The notes: generated by a model not told the origin, from the sequence alone. DNA of 64,000 nucleotides from an uncultured Clostridia bacterium (GCA_947166625.1 CAMVEX010000003.1:81197-145196); one strand, 5' to 3'. Shown: positions 1 through 9,236, counted from the stretch's first letter. Program-made: numbers and translations.

Positions 1-1365
1 TCGCCGCCGGTCGGAACGACGCCTGTCAGCAATGAAAGATCCATAAGTCTCCTCCTTCATATACCTACGCTCAATATTGCACTCACTTCTGATCGCCTGA
101 ATCTCGGGAGCGGTGAGAAGCTTTTTCTCGGCGAGGGCACGGGCGATCTTTTCAAAGAACTCGCTGTTGAGCGAAAGGATTTCCTTTGCCTTGCGATAGT
201 ATTCTTCGATCTTTGCGGCTGTTGCCTTCTCGATACTGCTGTTCAAATTTTCGGAGTTTCTGTATGGTGATCCATGCAAATGGAAGCCGCATATACAGTC
301 ATCCTCAATCATATCTCTCACCATATCAAATGCCTGATCAAAATCGCGTGAAGCGCCGTTGCCCGGTACGCCGACTCTCTGCTCTATTGCGGCTGCGCCG
401 GCGAGAGACCCTACTGCCCTGAATTTTGAGTAATCGAGAGGCAGGATCGAATTGATATTGCTGTAAGAGGTGAGCCCCGATTTGCCTGAGCTTACGCCCG
501 TGACAGACACAAGAGTGACCGAACCGGGATAGATGACCTCGGAAACTGTTGCATGGCCCGCCTCATGCCATACCGTATCGTCGATCATTTTCTTCCCTTC
601 GCTTTTACTGTTGCAGTAATCGTCATCATCGTCATCATCATCGTTGATATCGCGGCCGTAAGTGCTTCTCAGATAAGCTCGCATAAAATGCTCCATTGTG
701 ATCTTATCGGCGCGGTCAAAGCTGGCGTAAACTCCCGCTTCGTTTATGAGCGTTTCAAGCTTCGCGCAGGAATCTCCCTCCATAAGCCGGGCAATATACT
801 GCTTGTCGATATTTTCGGCAAGAGATTTGCCGTCAAGATAATGTGAAATAATCTCAAGCGCATCGGCGCCTCTCGGAGCGTTGATTTCAAGCCTTCTGTC
901 AAAGCGACCCGCTCTTGTGAGAGAGCGCGGCAGGCGTTGGATATCATTGACTGTGGCAAGCACAAATACATCCTTGCCCTTGATTTCATCAATACAGCTC
1001 TGCACGGTAACATATTCCTCGGCGTCTCTGTGCCTTTCATCCTCATTGGCAAATTTATCCATATCGTCAAGGAACACAACGGACGGTGCGTTTTCTTTTG
1101 CCTGCTCAAAGGTTTTGGTGATTTCGTTTATAAATTCACCGTTGGGCTTATTCTTCCTGCATACGAATGCCTTCCTGCCGCTCGCCTTGATAAGGCAATC
1201 GGACATAAGAGTTTTGCCTACGCCGGGCTCGCCGTAAAGCAGCAGACCGCCTGGCGCGTTCACTCCGAGCTTCTTGTAAACATCGCTGTTTCTCAGGCAG
1301 TCGGCTATCTGCTCAAGTTCTTTTTTCTCTGCCGAATAACCTATGATTCTGTCAAATTCTTTCAT
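1..1365 (-). CDS. Soluble FtsH-like AAA+ ATPase / M41 zinc protease (partial, C-terminus off window)
   Basis: The open frame runs from an ATG at 1365 (AGGAAA site upstream) to the window edge without a stop, 455 codons. An AAA ATPase module opens the protein: Walker A GEPGVGKT near residue 45 and Walker B VVFLDDMDKF. A run of eight Asp codons near 620-645 separates it from an M41 protease domain with HEAGH (H267, E268, H271) and a later GNGASRDFDQAF stretch matching the FtsH segment that carries the third zinc ligand. FtsH family proteins degrade proteins in an ATP-dependent way. The N-terminal membrane segments of housekeeping FtsH are absent, so this is probably a cytosolic paralogue of the sort found on clostridial accessory elements. 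It lies 60 bp downstream of the DnaB-like gene in the same direction. The fold is confident; the role is unknown. Confidence 0.88.
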   Translation of the reverse strand, partial: MKEFDRIIGYSAEKKELEQIADCLRNSDVYKKLGVNAPGGLLLYGEPGVGKTLMSDCLIKASGRKAFVCRKNKPNGEFINEITKTFEQAKENAPSVVFLDDMDKFANEDERHRDAEEYVTVQSCIDEIKGKDVFVLATVNDIQRLPRSLTRAGRFDRRLEINAPRGADALEIISHYLDGKSLAENIDKQYIARLMEGDSCAKLETLINEAGVYASFDRADKITMEHFMRAYLRSTYGRDINDDDDDDDDYCNSKSEGKKMIDDTVWHEAGHATVSEVIYPGSVTLVSVTGVSSGKSGLTSYSNINSILPLDYSKFRAVGSLAGAAAIEQRVGVPGNGASRDFDQAFDMVRDMIEDDCICGFHLHGSPYRNSENLNSSIEKATAAKIEEYYRKAKEILSLNSEFFEKIARALAEKKLLTAPEIQAIRSECNIERRYMKEETYGSFIADRRRSDRRR

Positions 1366-1425
1366 TTCAAGATTTCCTTTCTTTCATAATAAACGTGGTT
1401 TGTGTCTTCCTGTTGCAAGATCATA

Positions 1426-2193
1426 TTAACTCACGCCATGGGTAATTTTTGCCCCGCCGTCGTTTAAGATTATCACCGTGTCCGAGTTATTCACAACAGC
1501 TTTTGATACAGAAAACACCGGATTCCCTTCGGTATCTCTTGATAACTGAGCAAAACAAACAACCGGTATATCATATTCAACAGCCAGCGCTTTCAGCCCG
1601 GCTGTAATCTGTGCGACTTCTTCCGAGCGCTTCGGGACTTTGGCGTCAGGACTGATCAGACCAAGGTAATCAATAATAACGCAATCAACTCCGCCGAGAG
1701 TCTGGATCCTCTGTTTCATTAAAGAAACAGTCATATAATTGGTGTCATCTATAAACAGATTGTGTTCAAGCATTTCATCATCCGGTTTAAACCGTTTAAG
1801 CAAAAATTCACGTGATTCACCTAAAGCAAACAGCACTGACTTTTTGCCGAGATGTGATATGATATCGGCAAGGCAGCAGGAAAATTCCGTTTTGCCCTCG
1901 CCCGGCCTGCCGCCGACAACAGTAAGAATGCCCGGTTTCATTGCCGACACAATTTCTTTAATAATGTCAAGGTCCGTTCTGCCGGTTACCGGTGTTTTCT
2001 CATTTAATAATTCTTTCATTTCTGCTTCCGCCTCCTTCAGTTTTTCTTTCACAATCAATTCGCGCTTCCTTGTGCTATACATCCTGTCGGATAAGCATAT
2101 GTAACAACCTCCGTTGTTCCTGCACCGACTGTCCGGCGAAATAACCGGATCCCGTTTTTCCTTGCCGTGCGCTATAGCTTTATTCAGCGACAT
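1426..2193 (-). CDS. DnaB-like RecA-fold ATPase lacking the DnaB N-terminal domain
   Basis: About 255 residues. The RecA core shows Walker A GGRPGEGKT, Walker B CVIIDYLGLI and an RSEEVAQITAGLKALAVEYD helix followed by IPVVCFAQLSRD, which is the pattern of the DnaB C-terminal helicase domain. The DnaB N-terminal domain is missing; instead there is a short Cys cluster (CRNNGGCYIC) and a charged, coiled-coil-like helix. The ATG at 2193 is chosen because AGGTGAGG precedes it at normal spacing; a GTG lies three codons upstream. Such short DnaB-like ATPases occur on phages and mobile elements, where they act as helicase or loader, but no primase or replication initiator is visible nearby. Its last codons lie within one copy of an 18-bp direct repeat. 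Confidence 0.75.
   Translation of the reverse strand: MSLNKAIAHGKEKRDPVISPDSRCRNNGGCYICLSDRMYSTRKRELIVKEKLKEAEAEMKELLNEKTPVTGRTDLDIIKEIVSAMKPGILTVVGGRPGEGKTEFSCCLADIISHLGKKSVLFALGESREFLLKRFKPDDEMLEHNLFIDDTNYMTVSLMKQRIQTLGGVDCVIIDYLGLISPDAKVPKRSEEVAQITAGLKALAVEYDIPVVCFAQLSRDTEGNPVFSVSKAVVNNSDTVIILNDGGAKITHGVS
1438..1455. repeat. Direct repeat copy A (18 bp, pair with 2227-2244)
   Basis: The sequence ATGGGTAATTTTTGCCCC matches 17 of 18 bases at 2227-2244. This copy overlaps the 3' end of the DnaB-like gene; the other lies in its upstream region, so the pair brackets the gene. Confidence 0.6.
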
Positions 2194-2226
2194 CGTCCTC
2201 ACCTCGACTGTATCTTACCATCAACG

Positions 2227-2244
2227 ATGGGTATTTTTTGCCCC
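2227..2244. repeat. Direct repeat copy B (18 bp, pair with 1438-1455)
   Basis: ATGGGTATTTTTTGCCCC, one mismatch from the copy at 1438-1455, 789 bp away. It overlaps the left arm of an inverted repeat in the divergent intergenic region. Confidence 0.6.
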
Positions 2245-2287
2245 ATAGCAAATGTTATCATTCGATCAGCCGGTGAGGCAAAAAATA
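2232..2287. promoter_or_regulatory. 11-bp inverted repeat in divergent intergenic region
   Basis: TATTTTTTGCC (2232-2242) and GGCAAAAAATA (2277-2287) are exact inverted repeats separated by 34 bp between the DnaB-like gene and the divergent 2302 gene. The wide spacing fits a paired operator or recombination site better than a terminator. The function is inferred only. Confidence 0.4.
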
Positions 2288-2301
2288 AGGGAGTGTGAAT
2301 T

Positions 2302-2766
2302 ATGAAAGAATCTTATGTTTCTTCTCGGAGAGAAATGCTGTATGACAAGTGGGAAAGCATTGCAGAGAACCTTTACTATGAGGCAATAGATATTGAAGAA
2401 TTCAAAACCTTGGTGTATGATACCTATGAGTATTTCAGGCAGAGCAGAGAGTACAATTCCGTTTTGCGTGAGGATCTCCCCATTTTCCGCTTTATTTGCA
2501 AATATCAGTTCTGCACAGATGTTCCTCCGGGCAACACAGAGGCAGAATTCGCGGTCTGTCAATCCTTTGCAGAAAGCTTATGCTGGGTGATCGAGAACAG
2601 CTTTGAGAGAGGGTATTACAAAATCTCAATGCCGCTTGAACTCTCTTATCAAAACAGCCGCAATGAGGCAGATATGAGCTCGTTTGAGTCATTCAGCAAG
2701 GCGTTTGACAATCTGATTGAAATGTATAAAGAAGAATTTGATGAATATGATGAGGAGGATAATTAA
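2302..2766 (+). CDS. Hypothetical acidic protein
   Basis: A 154-residue protein I do not recognise. It is soluble and predicted largely helical, with many aromatic and acidic residues and a strongly acidic C-terminus (EEFDEYDEEDN). There is no signal peptide, transmembrane segment or obvious catalytic motif. The start has GGGAGTG upstream. The stop is one base before the NADAR start codon at 2768, so the two are almost certainly co-transcribed and translationally coupled. It could be a partner or substrate of the NADAR protein, but nothing in the sequence shows this directly. Confidence 0.7.
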   Translation: MKESYVSSRREMLYDKWESIAENLYYEAIDIEEFKTLVYDTYEYFRQSREYNSVLREDLPIFRFICKYQFCTDVPPGNTEAEFAVCQSFAESLCWVIENSFERGYYKISMPLELSYQNSRNEADMSSFESFSKAFDNLIEMYKEEFDEYDEEDN

Positions 2767-2767
2767 A

Positions 2768-3244
2768 ATGACAGTTATCAATGATTTCAGAGGCGAATAC
2801 GGTTTCCTTTCAAACTTCCACTCAAGCCCCTTTGAGTATAAAGGGCTGATTTACCCTAATTCAGAGGCGGCCTTCCAGGCGCAGAAATGCGCCACAGAAG
2901 AGGCAAAAATAAAGTACACAACCACAAAGAACCCCGTTATTATCAAGAGTATGGGCAAGAAAGAGCCGGGCCTGCCCGCAAACTGGGATGAGATTTCGTA
3001 TGACATAATGCTTGATATTCTCAGGGCAAAATTCAAAGACCCCGCGCTAAGAGAAAAACTCCTCGCCACAGGCGACGCCTACCTTGAGGAGGGTAATCAC
3101 TGGCATGACAACCGCTGGGGCCGCTGCACTTGTGAAAGATGCAAAAACAAAGAGGCAAAAAATCAACTCGGCAAAATCCTGATGACGATCAGGGATGAGA
3201 TACGTTCAGAAATGAAGGAAGACAATAAAATACCGAAAAAATAA
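2768..3244 (+). CDS. NADAR family protein (YbiA-like N-glycosidase fold)
   Basis: 158 residues from the ATG at 2768, chosen because GAGGAGG precedes it; longer readings would overlap the previous gene. Family features are the N-terminal FRGEYGFLSNFHSSPFEYKG stretch, the NSEAAFQAQK segment that carries the conserved Glu, and the C-terminal QLGKILMTIRDEIR. It also has the WGRCTCERC cysteine variant found in many Firmicutes members. Characterised NADAR proteins cleave N-glycosidic bonds; some remove ADP-ribose from guanine in DNA, and YbiA acts on riboflavin intermediates. Its position next to an unknown protein and a DnaB-like ATPase suggests an accessory or nucleic-acid-related role rather than cofactor metabolism, but that is inference. 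Confidence 0.85.
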   Translation: MTVINDFRGEYGFLSNFHSSPFEYKGLIYPNSEAAFQAQKCATEEAKIKYTTTKNPVIIKSMGKKEPGLPANWDEISYDIMLDILRAKFKDPALREKLLATGDAYLEEGNHWHDNRWGRCTCERCKNKEAKNQLGKILMTIRDEIRSEMKEDNKIPKK

Positions 3245-3272
3245 TGAAGAAAAAATCAAAAACCGCGCAAGA

Positions 3273-3306
3273 AAAGCGGCAAGTCCGAAACCGGACTTGC
3301 CGCTTT
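3273..3306 (-). terminator. Rho-independent terminator of the fucose operon
   Basis: A perfect 15-bp stem (3273-3287 with 3292-3306) with a 4-base loop, followed on the minus strand by TTTTCTT. It lies just beyond the fucI stop and may also stop transcription from the NADAR gene. Confidence 0.8.
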
Positions 3307-3316
3307 AAAAATTAAG

Positions 3317-5113
3317 TTATCTGTACATCGGGCCGTAGTTTTCGCAGGCGCGGAAATCGGCTCCCTCGAGGTCTTTTGTTCCGAATGCGCCCCAGCAGGC
3401 GGGTCTGAATATCTTTTCATCGGGAACATTGTGGAGGGCGACGGGAATCCTGAGCATTGAAGCGAGAGTGATCACATCGGCTCCGATATGGCCGTAGCTG
3501 ATGGCGCCGTGGTTTGCGCCCCAGTTATTCATCAGGTCATAAGCGCTCGCGAACGCGCCTTCGCCCGTAATTCTCGGTGTAAACCAAGTGCAGGGCCATG
3601 TGTAGTCAGTTCTCTTCCAGAGAATGTGGCTGACCTCATCGGGCAGGGCAACGGTCCATCCCTCGGCGATCTGGAGAACGGGTCCGAGACCTCTTACCCA
3701 GTTGAGCCTTATCATTGTGGCGGGCATTTCTGATCTGGTGAGGAAACGGGCTGAGAATCCGCCGCCGCGGAAATATCCGTTATCCGCTGCGCACCATTCG
3801 GTCGCCTTGAGCATCTTTGAAATATCCTCATCGGTGACATCATACCATTCTTTCATTATGCCGCAGCCGTTTTCATCCTTGACCTCGCCGCAGGCGTCAA
3901 GGCAGCAGGCGCCTGAATTGATGAGGTGGATAAGTCCGTCAGCCTCTTTGGCGTGGCCTTCGATATCGTAGCCGGTAACTCTCTTGATGCTCTCGCCGCT
4001 CCAGTGGGTGCGGACATCGGCAAAAATCTGCGCTCTGTTGGTGAGCAGATTCATAAGGAGCATACTCGCGGCGTTGAGGGTGTCGTTTTCGGTGGCGAAT
4101 ACGTAAGGAGCCCTCTTGCCGTTCCAGTCAAATGAAGTGTTGAGGATAGCCTCGACAAAATCCGCATTGGGCCAGTGGTCGGTCCACTGTCTCTGACCCT
4201 GGAAGCCGCCCGCGATTGCATTGTGACCAACGGCTTCTTCGCCGCAGCCTTCGGGAAGATTGTCATTGCCGTTCATAAGATCCTTGACTATGCATGCCAT
4301 CTTGACGGTGAATTCCCAATCCTTCGCCTTCTGCTCATCGCTCTTCTTAACGAAATCGGGGTTTTTATCAAAGCCCTCGGGGCAGTTTTCTTTGACCCAG
4401 GCAAGAGCCTTCTGATACTCTGCCTCGTCATAGATATTCTCTTCCATTCTGCGCAGGATCTCGACCTCGTCAACGCTCTCGACTCTCATTCCGAGATATG
4501 CCTCAAAGAAATCGGGAGTGATCTGCGAGCCGGCGATGCCCATACACATTGAGCCTATTTGAAGATATGATTTGCCTCTCATTGTGGTGGCGGCAATGCC
4601 TGCTCTGGCAAATCTGAGAAGTTTTTCTTCAACATCGGCGGGGATCTCTTTATCATCCGCCTCCTGAACCTCTCTGCCGTAGATGCCGAATGCGGGAAGC
4701 CCTTTCTGGGCGTGGCAGGCGAGCACGCAGGCGAGATAGACCGCGCCGGGTCTTTCGGTGGCGTTGAAGCCCCATATACCCTTGATGGTTGTGGGATCCA
4801 TATCCATTGTTTCGGAGCCGTAGCACCAGCAGGGAGTGACGGAGAGAGTGACGGCAACGCCCTCTTTCTTAAACTGAGCCTCGCACGCCGCGGCTTCCGC
4901 GACTCTGCCGATGGAGGTATCCGAGATAACTACTCTTACGGGAGTGCCGTCCGAGTAACGCAGGTTTTCCTCATAGAGTTTTTTGACAGCCTGAGCCATC
5001 ATCATAGTCTGATCCTCAAGGGATTCTCTGACCTTGAGAGGGCCTCTTCTGCCGTCGATGATGCGGCGGATACCGATCGCGGGATATTCGCCGATAAGTC
5101 TGCTTTTTGCCAT
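3317..5113 (-). CDS. fucI: L-fucose isomerase
   Basis: 598 residues, the usual length of FucI, which interconverts L-fucose and L-fuculose with a Mn2+ cofactor in the cytoplasm. The start region (ATG with AAGGAG upstream) reads [20 protein letters not shown], typical of the family. Conserved metal and active-site segments are present: [25 protein letters not shown] and [20 protein letters not shown]. It is the last gene of the fucU-kinase-fucI run, 52 bp after the kinase and before a strong terminator. The sequence looks intact. Many FucI enzymes also accept D-arabinose, so the physiological sugar is not fixed by sequence alone. Confidence 0.95.
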   Translation of the reverse strand: MAKSRLIGEYPAIGIRRIIDGRRGPLKVRESLEDQTMMMAQAVKKLYEENLRYSDGTPVRVVISDTSIGRVAEAAACEAQFKKEGVAVTLSVTPCWCYGSETMDMDPTTIKGIWGFNATERPGAVYLACVLACHAQKGLPAFGIYGREVQEADDKEIPADVEEKLLRFARAGIAATTMRGKSYLQIGSMCMGIAGSQITPDFFEAYLGMRVESVDEVEILRRMEENIYDEAEYQKALAWVKENCPEGFDKNPDFVKKSDEQKAKDWEFTVKMACIVKDLMNGNDNLPEGCGEEAVGHNAIAGGFQGQRQWTDHWPNADFVEAILNTSFDWNGKRAPYVFATENDTLNAASMLLMNLLTNRAQIFADVRTHWSGESIKRVTGYDIEGHAKEADGLIHLINSGACCLDACGEVKDENGCGIMKEWYDVTDEDISKMLKATEWCAADNGYFRGGGFSARFLTRSEMPATMIRLNWVRGLGPVLQIAEGWTVALPDEVSHILWKRTDYTWPCTWFTPRITGEGAFASAYDLMNNWGANHGAISYGHIGADVITLASMLRIPVALHNVPDEKIFRPACWGAFGTKDLEGADFRACENYGPMYR

Positions 5114-5165
5114 ATTTTTCGCTCCTTATATTAAATTTGGTTTTGTCTTTTTGAAGGGCAAAGCC

Positions 5166-6638
5166 TTATTTTATTGCCTTGAGATATTTTTCATAAGCCG
5201 TGTCCCACGCGGATGGATCGCCGGGATAATATGTCTTTATATCCTCGCTCTGCGCGACGATCTTTCGAGCCTGAGCCACATCCTCAATACATCCCTGAGA
5301 GATGAGCTGGGCAGCGATATTGCCGAGCACCGTCGCCTCGATCGGACCCGCGATAACGGGAACTCCGCAGGCGTCTGCCGTCATCTGGCAGAGGAGACCG
5401 TCTTTGACTCCGCCGCCGATAACATGGATTTTTGAATAATCCCTGCCGGTGCATTTTTTGATTTTTTCAAAGGTCTGACGGTATTTCATCGCAAGGCTCT
5501 CATAGATACACCGCACGACCGCGCCGTCGGATTCGGGATAACTGCCTCCGGAATGAGCCTTACAGAATTCTCTGATCCGCCCGGGGACATTGCCCATCTT
5601 GCCGAATTCTTCGTAATCCGGATCTATAAAATGGGCGAAGGGCTCTTCGCTGAGAGCGAGCTTTTCAAGGTCGGCGTAGGAATACTCCTTGCCGTGCCTG
5701 TGCCAATGGCGGCGGCTTTCCTGAATAAGCCAGAGACCGGTGATATTTTTGAGGAAGCCGGTCTTGCCTTCACATCCGCCCTCGTTTGTAACGTTCATTT
5801 CAAGCGAGGTTTCGTTGACAACGGGCTCGTCGAGCTCCGTGCCGAAGAGCGACCAGGTGCCGCTTGAAAGGAATATGAAATCTTTATCCTGCGCCGGGAC
5901 GGCGGTGATGGCGCTCTGGGTATCGTGACCGCAGACGCTTATCACATCCTTCGGGCTGTCAAGGCCGCATTCGGCGGCGACTTCGTCCGTCAGCTTTCTC
6001 GTTACCGCTCCGGGAAGCTCAATTTTGCCCATGAGGCGCTGAGGTATGCCGAGTTTATCAAAGATTTCGCCGCACCAGTCTTTGGTATTTATATCAACAA
6101 GCTGTGAGGTGGTGGCTATCGAATACTCCGTCACCTGCCTGCCGGTGAGCATATAGGCGAAAAGATCGGGCATAAAAAGAAGCTTATCAGCTCTCTCGAG
6201 AAGGTCGGGGCGCTCGCAGGCGAGAGAATAAAGCTGAAACACGGTGTTAAGCTCCATAAACTGGATGCCGGTAAGCTCATAAAATCTTTCGCGCGGAAGC
6301 TTTTCAAAAGCCTTCTCCACCATACCCGCCGTTCTTTTATCGCGGTAGTGAACGGGATTTTCGAGCAGCCTTCCCTCCTTGTCGAGCAGGCCGAAATCCA
6401 CTCCCCAGGTGTCGATGCCGATGCTGTCAAACGAGCCTGCGGCATTCGCCTTGATAATGCTCTGCTTTATCTCGTGAAAAAGGCGGAGCACATCCCAATA
6501 CACCGTGCCGTTTACCGTGACGGGGTCGTTTGTGAAGCGGTGCACCTCTTCGAGCGATATTTTATGCCCGTCAAAGGTGCCGATTATCGCCCTGCCGCTT
6601 GAAGCGCCGAAATCTATCGCAAGGACTTTTTTATTCAT
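5166..6638 (-). CDS. FGGY-family sugar kinase, rhamnulokinase (RhaB)-type, probable L-fuculokinase
   Basis: 490 residues. The N-terminus has the FGGY phosphate-binding motif (LAIDFGASSGRAIIG), followed by GIDTWGVDFGLLD, the DLFAYMLTG segment, the SSGTWSLFG motif and a C-terminal VIGGGVKDGLLCQ adenosine-binding stretch. These resemble RhaB more than classical FucK. Because it sits between fucU and fucI with a 4-base ATGA overlap to fucU, its likely substrate is L-fuculose, giving L-fuculose-1-phosphate. No fuculose-phosphate aldolase or rhamnose isomerase is in the window. Rhamnulokinase activity cannot be excluded. Confidence 0.88.
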   Translation of the reverse strand: MNKKVLAIDFGASSGRAIIGTFDGHKISLEEVHRFTNDPVTVNGTVYWDVLRLFHEIKQSIIKANAAGSFDSIGIDTWGVDFGLLDKEGRLLENPVHYRDKRTAGMVEKAFEKLPRERFYELTGIQFMELNTVFQLYSLACERPDLLERADKLLFMPDLFAYMLTGRQVTEYSIATTSQLVDINTKDWCGEIFDKLGIPQRLMGKIELPGAVTRKLTDEVAAECGLDSPKDVISVCGHDTQSAITAVPAQDKDFIFLSSGTWSLFGTELDEPVVNETSLEMNVTNEGGCEGKTGFLKNITGLWLIQESRRHWHRHGKEYSYADLEKLALSEEPFAHFIDPDYEEFGKMGNVPGRIREFCKAHSGGSYPESDGAVVRCIYESLAMKYRQTFEKIKKCTGRDYSKIHVIGGGVKDGLLCQMTADACGVPVIAGPIEATVLGNIAAQLISQGCIEDVAQARKIVAQSEDIKTYYPGDPSAWDTAYEKYLKAIK

Positions 6639-7057
6639 TGGACTACACCCTTTTTGAGAATGATATTGGCATATATGGCTGTTTCGCCGGTGGCTATCAC
6701 GGCGTAGGCCTTTTTTGCTCTTTCATAAAAGGCAAATCTCTCGATAAGCTCAAATTTTTTATCGCCCTCGTTTGCCTTTACGGTTTTTTCATAATCCGCC
6801 CAGATGGGAGGCCTGTTTTCGCTGTCTCCGTTATCCATAAGCCCCACCGGAGCCTCAACATAGGTGTCAAGCGGCATGAGCCTGAGGATCGCGTCAAGTA
6901 TTTCATTCACTCCGTGGCCGTCAAGGCGAACGAGCCTCTGAGCGACCGAAGCGGCGGGGAAGTTGCCGTCGCCTATCACGATTTCATCGCCGTGACCCAT
7001 TTCCATAAGTATCTTGAGCAGCTCGGGCGAAAGGACGGGTGATATATTCTTTAACAT
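6635..7057 (-). CDS. fucU: L-fucose mutarotase (RbsD/FucU family)
   Basis: 140 residues. The N-terminal LLKILMEMGHGDEIVIGDGNFPA is the RbsD/FucU signature; the His and Asp in it belong to the sugar site. VGLMDNGDSENRPPIW and a C-terminal FAFYERAKKAYAVIATGE segment fit FucU. Mutarotases interconvert alpha- and beta-L-fucose so that the isomerase receives the right anomer. The ATG at 7057 is preceded by GGAGG and lies 16 bp after the asnS stop; the gene overlaps the kinase by 4 bp. The neighbours make L-fucose more likely than ribose. Confidence 0.92.
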   Translation of the reverse strand: MLKNISPVLSPELLKILMEMGHGDEIVIGDGNFPAASVAQRLVRLDGHGVNEILDAILRLMPLDTYVEAPVGLMDNGDSENRPPIWADYEKTVKANEGDKKFELIERFAFYERAKKAYAVIATGETAIYANIILKKGVVQ

Positions 7058-7073
7058 TTTTTACCTCCGGTTA

Positions 7074-8477
7074 TCAGAATTCAGCCGATCCCGTGGTCCT
7101 CGGGAACGGAATTGCATCGCGGATATTTGAAACGCCGGTGAGATACATCACAAGGCGCTCGAAGCCGAGGCCGAAGCCGCTGTGTTTTACCCCGCCGTAT
7201 CTGCGAAGGTCAAGATACCAGCTGTAATCCTCCTCTTTGAGTCCGAGCTCGGCGATCCTGTCAAGAAGCACATCGAGGCGCTCCTCTCTCTGGCTGCCGC
7301 CGATGATCTCGCCGATGCCCATAACGAGGCAGTCGCAGGCGGCGACGGTCTTCCCGTCATCATTAAGGCGCATATAAAACGCCTTTATCTCTTTGGGATA
7401 ATCGGTGACGAAAACGGGCTTTTTGAAGATGGTTTCGGTGAGATAGCGCTCATGCTCCGTCTGAAGGTCTATGCCCCAGCTCACTTTGTATTCAAACTGA
7501 TCGTTGTGCTCCTCGAGAAGCTTTACCGCCTCCGTGTAGGTAACTCTGCCGAAATCGGAGCCCGCTACGGCTTTGAGGCGGTCGATAAGCCCTTTATCGA
7601 CGAATTTATTGAGGAATTCCATCTCCTGCGGGCAGGATTCCAAAACATAGTTGATGACGAATTTGATCATCGCCTCGGCGACATCCATATTTTCCGAAAG
7701 CTCGGCGAAGGCTATCTCCGGCTCGATCATCCAGAATTCCGCCGCGTGGCGCTGAGTGTAGGATTTTTCGGCTCTGAAGGTGGGGCCGAAGGTGTAGATC
7801 TTGCCGAATGCAAGGGCCATTATTTCGCCCTGAAGCTGACCCGAAACGGTAAGATAAGCGGGTTTCTTAAAGAAATCCTGTGAAAAATCGACCTTGCCGT
7901 CTTCACCCTTTGGGACATCCGCCAGATCAAAATCGGTGACTCTGAATCTCTCGCCCGCGCCCTCTGCATCCGAGCAGGAGATAAGCGGAGTGTGGGCATA
8001 TACGAAGCCCTGATCAATAAAGAATTTATGGATCGCGTAAGCCGCCGTGGAGCGGACTCTGAACACAGCGTTAAAGAGATTTGTTCTCGGTCTGAGGTGG
8101 GCTATTTCTCTGAGATATTCCACCGAATGTCTCTTTTTCTGAAGGGGATAATCGGGGCTCGAAACGGCTTCGACCGAGATCTCATCGGCATTTATCTCAA
8201 AAGGCTGATTCGCTTCGGGAGTGAGCAGAAGCCTGCCGGTCACCCTGAGGGCTGCTCCGACATTCTGCTTTGCGATATCCTTATAGTTCTCAAGCTTGTT
8301 TTCCTCAAAAACGACCTGGAGCCCCTTAAAAGAGCTGCCGTCGTTAAGCTCGATAAAGCCGATGGCTTTTGAATCTCTGAGGGTGCGTATCCAGCCGTAA
8401 ACCGTAATGGTTTTGTCGGCATAAGCCCCGGCGTTTTCATAGAGCTTTTTGATTTCTGTCCTGTCTGCGTAAGGCAT
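7074..8477 (-). CDS. asnS: Asparaginyl-tRNA synthetase
   Basis: About 467 residues from the ATG at 8477, chosen because AAGGAG sits 9 bp upstream and the protein then starts [17 protein letters not shown]. An OB-fold anticodon-binding domain ([20 protein letters not shown]) is followed by the class II catalytic core: motif 2 region [21 protein letters not shown] and motif 3 [15 protein letters not shown]. It charges tRNA-Asn. The [16 protein letters not shown] segment and overall length match AsnRS rather than AspRS. It sits between comEA and fucU with gaps of only 13-16 bp, an unusual neighbourhood for a housekeeping synthetase. Confidence 0.95.
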   Translation of the reverse strand: MPYADRTEIKKLYENAGAYADKTITVYGWIRTLRDSKAIGFIELNDGSSFKGLQVVFEENKLENYKDIAKQNVGAALRVTGRLLLTPEANQPFEINADEISVEAVSSPDYPLQKKRHSVEYLREIAHLRPRTNLFNAVFRVRSTAAYAIHKFFIDQGFVYAHTPLISCSDAEGAGERFRVTDFDLADVPKGEDGKVDFSQDFFKKPAYLTVSGQLQGEIMALAFGKIYTFGPTFRAEKSYTQRHAAEFWMIEPEIAFAELSENMDVAEAMIKFVINYVLESCPQEMEFLNKFVDKGLIDRLKAVAGSDFGRVTYTEAVKLLEEHNDQFEYKVSWGIDLQTEHERYLTETIFKKPVFVTDYPKEIKAFYMRLNDDGKTVAACDCLVMGIGEIIGGSQREERLDVLLDRIAELGLKEEDYSWYLDLRRYGGVKHSGFGLGFERLVMYLTGVSNIRDAIPFPRTTGSAEF

Positions 8478-8490
8478 ATTTATCAACTCC

Positions 8491-8853
8491 TTAATCAAGT
8501 GTAATCCTGTCGCGGTTTTTGTTTACCGTGCCCGCTCCGATGCCTTCGACCCTGGTCAGATCGTCAGCGCTTCGGAATGCGCCGTGTTTTTCACGGTATT
8601 CAACTATCGCTTTTGCTTTTATTTCGCCGACATCCTCAAGCGAGGCGAGCTCATCGACGCCGGCGGTATTTATGTTTATTTTTCCTCTGCTCTCCTCTTT
8701 ATCGGAGCCCGCCGCGTCAAAGCGGGTCAGCCGGACGCTCGTCGCCTCAAGTCCGCCGAAGGACGGCGAATCGATTATCTTGAATGCCGAGAGCGCAGCG
8801 GCGATAACGAGCGCCGCGCAGAGCAGGAGCAGGGTAGATCTGTCATTTTTCAT
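8491..8853 (-). CDS. ComEA-like helix-hairpin-helix protein
   Basis: 120 residues. One N-terminal membrane anchor ([19 protein letters not shown]) is followed by a short linker and a C-terminal tandem helix-hairpin-helix domain: [23 protein letters not shown] and then [20 protein letters not shown]. This is the layout of ComEA, the surface DNA receptor of competence systems, though here the linker is short and no comEC is nearby. The protein presumably binds double-stranded DNA outside the membrane. The ribosome-binding site is weak. It lies 24 bp downstream of the MIF-like gene and 13 bp before asnS, so it is likely co-transcribed with both. Confidence 0.85.
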   Translation of the reverse strand: MKNDRSTLLLLCAALVIAAALSAFKIIDSPSFGGLEATSVRLTRFDAAGSDKEESRGKININTAGVDELASLEDVGEIKAKAIVEYREKHGAFRSADDLTRVEGIGAGTVNKNRDRITLD

Positions 8854-8877
8854 ATTTGAGATATGCGACTTGCAAAA

Positions 8878-9222
8878 TCAGAAATTTCTTCCGTTCCAGC
8901 CCCAGTGACCGATCTCATCATATTTGATATAGGTCTTATCGGGGGCGATGCCGAGCTCTTCGTTGATGATCGAGGTGAGAGCGTCGGTTATACGGTCATA
9001 AGCCGCCGCCTGAGCTGAGCCGAAAAGGCTGACCTCGAGCAGAGCGTAATCCTCATGTGTCTTTCCCGCGAAGCTCATGGGAGTTTTATCATTGAAGGTC
9101 AGCATAAGCCAATCCTCGGTCTTGCCCGGGAAAAGGGCGATAGCCTCGCCGAATTTTTTGATAAGATTGTTTCTCGCGGCTTCGCTTATCTCTTTGTTTA
9201 CCGTCGTTTTAATGCTTGGCAT
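8878..9222 (-). CDS. MIF-like tautomerase superfamily protein
   Basis: 114 residues, the size of macrophage migration inhibitory factor proteins. Pro2, which becomes the catalytic N-terminal proline after methionine removal, is present (MPSIKTTVNKEIS). The middle LLEVSLFGSAQAAAYDRITDAL and C-terminal YIKYDEIGHWGWNGRNF match the MIF fold and its trimer interface. Characterised members tautomerise phenylpyruvate or dopachrome; the bacterial substrate is not known. It is cytoplasmic as written. GGAGGT precedes the start at normal spacing, and the gene is packed between a lipoprotein gene and comEA. Confidence 0.88.
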   Translation of the reverse strand: MPSIKTTVNKEISEAARNNLIKKFGEAIALFPGKTEDWLMLTFNDKTPMSFAGKTHEDYALLEVSLFGSAQAAAYDRITDALTSIINEELGIAPDKTYIKYDEIGHWGWNGRNF

Positions 9223-9236
9223 GGTGTTACCTCCGT

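Noticed and set aside
744..1389. Plus- and minus-strand ORFs of 97-150 codons inside the M41 protease gene
   Set aside because: They are shadows of the open minus-strand frame, which has coherent AAA and HEAGH motifs.
1..3244. Calling the first 3 kb a phage or integrative element
   Set aside because: No integrase, recombinase, portal or transfer gene is visible in the window; the evidence is only the gene types and a direct repeat.
5166..6638. Calling the kinase simply rhaB
   Set aside because: The motifs are closer to RhaB than FucK, but the fucU-kinase-fucI order makes L-fuculose the better guess; no rhamnose genes are present, so no symbol is given.
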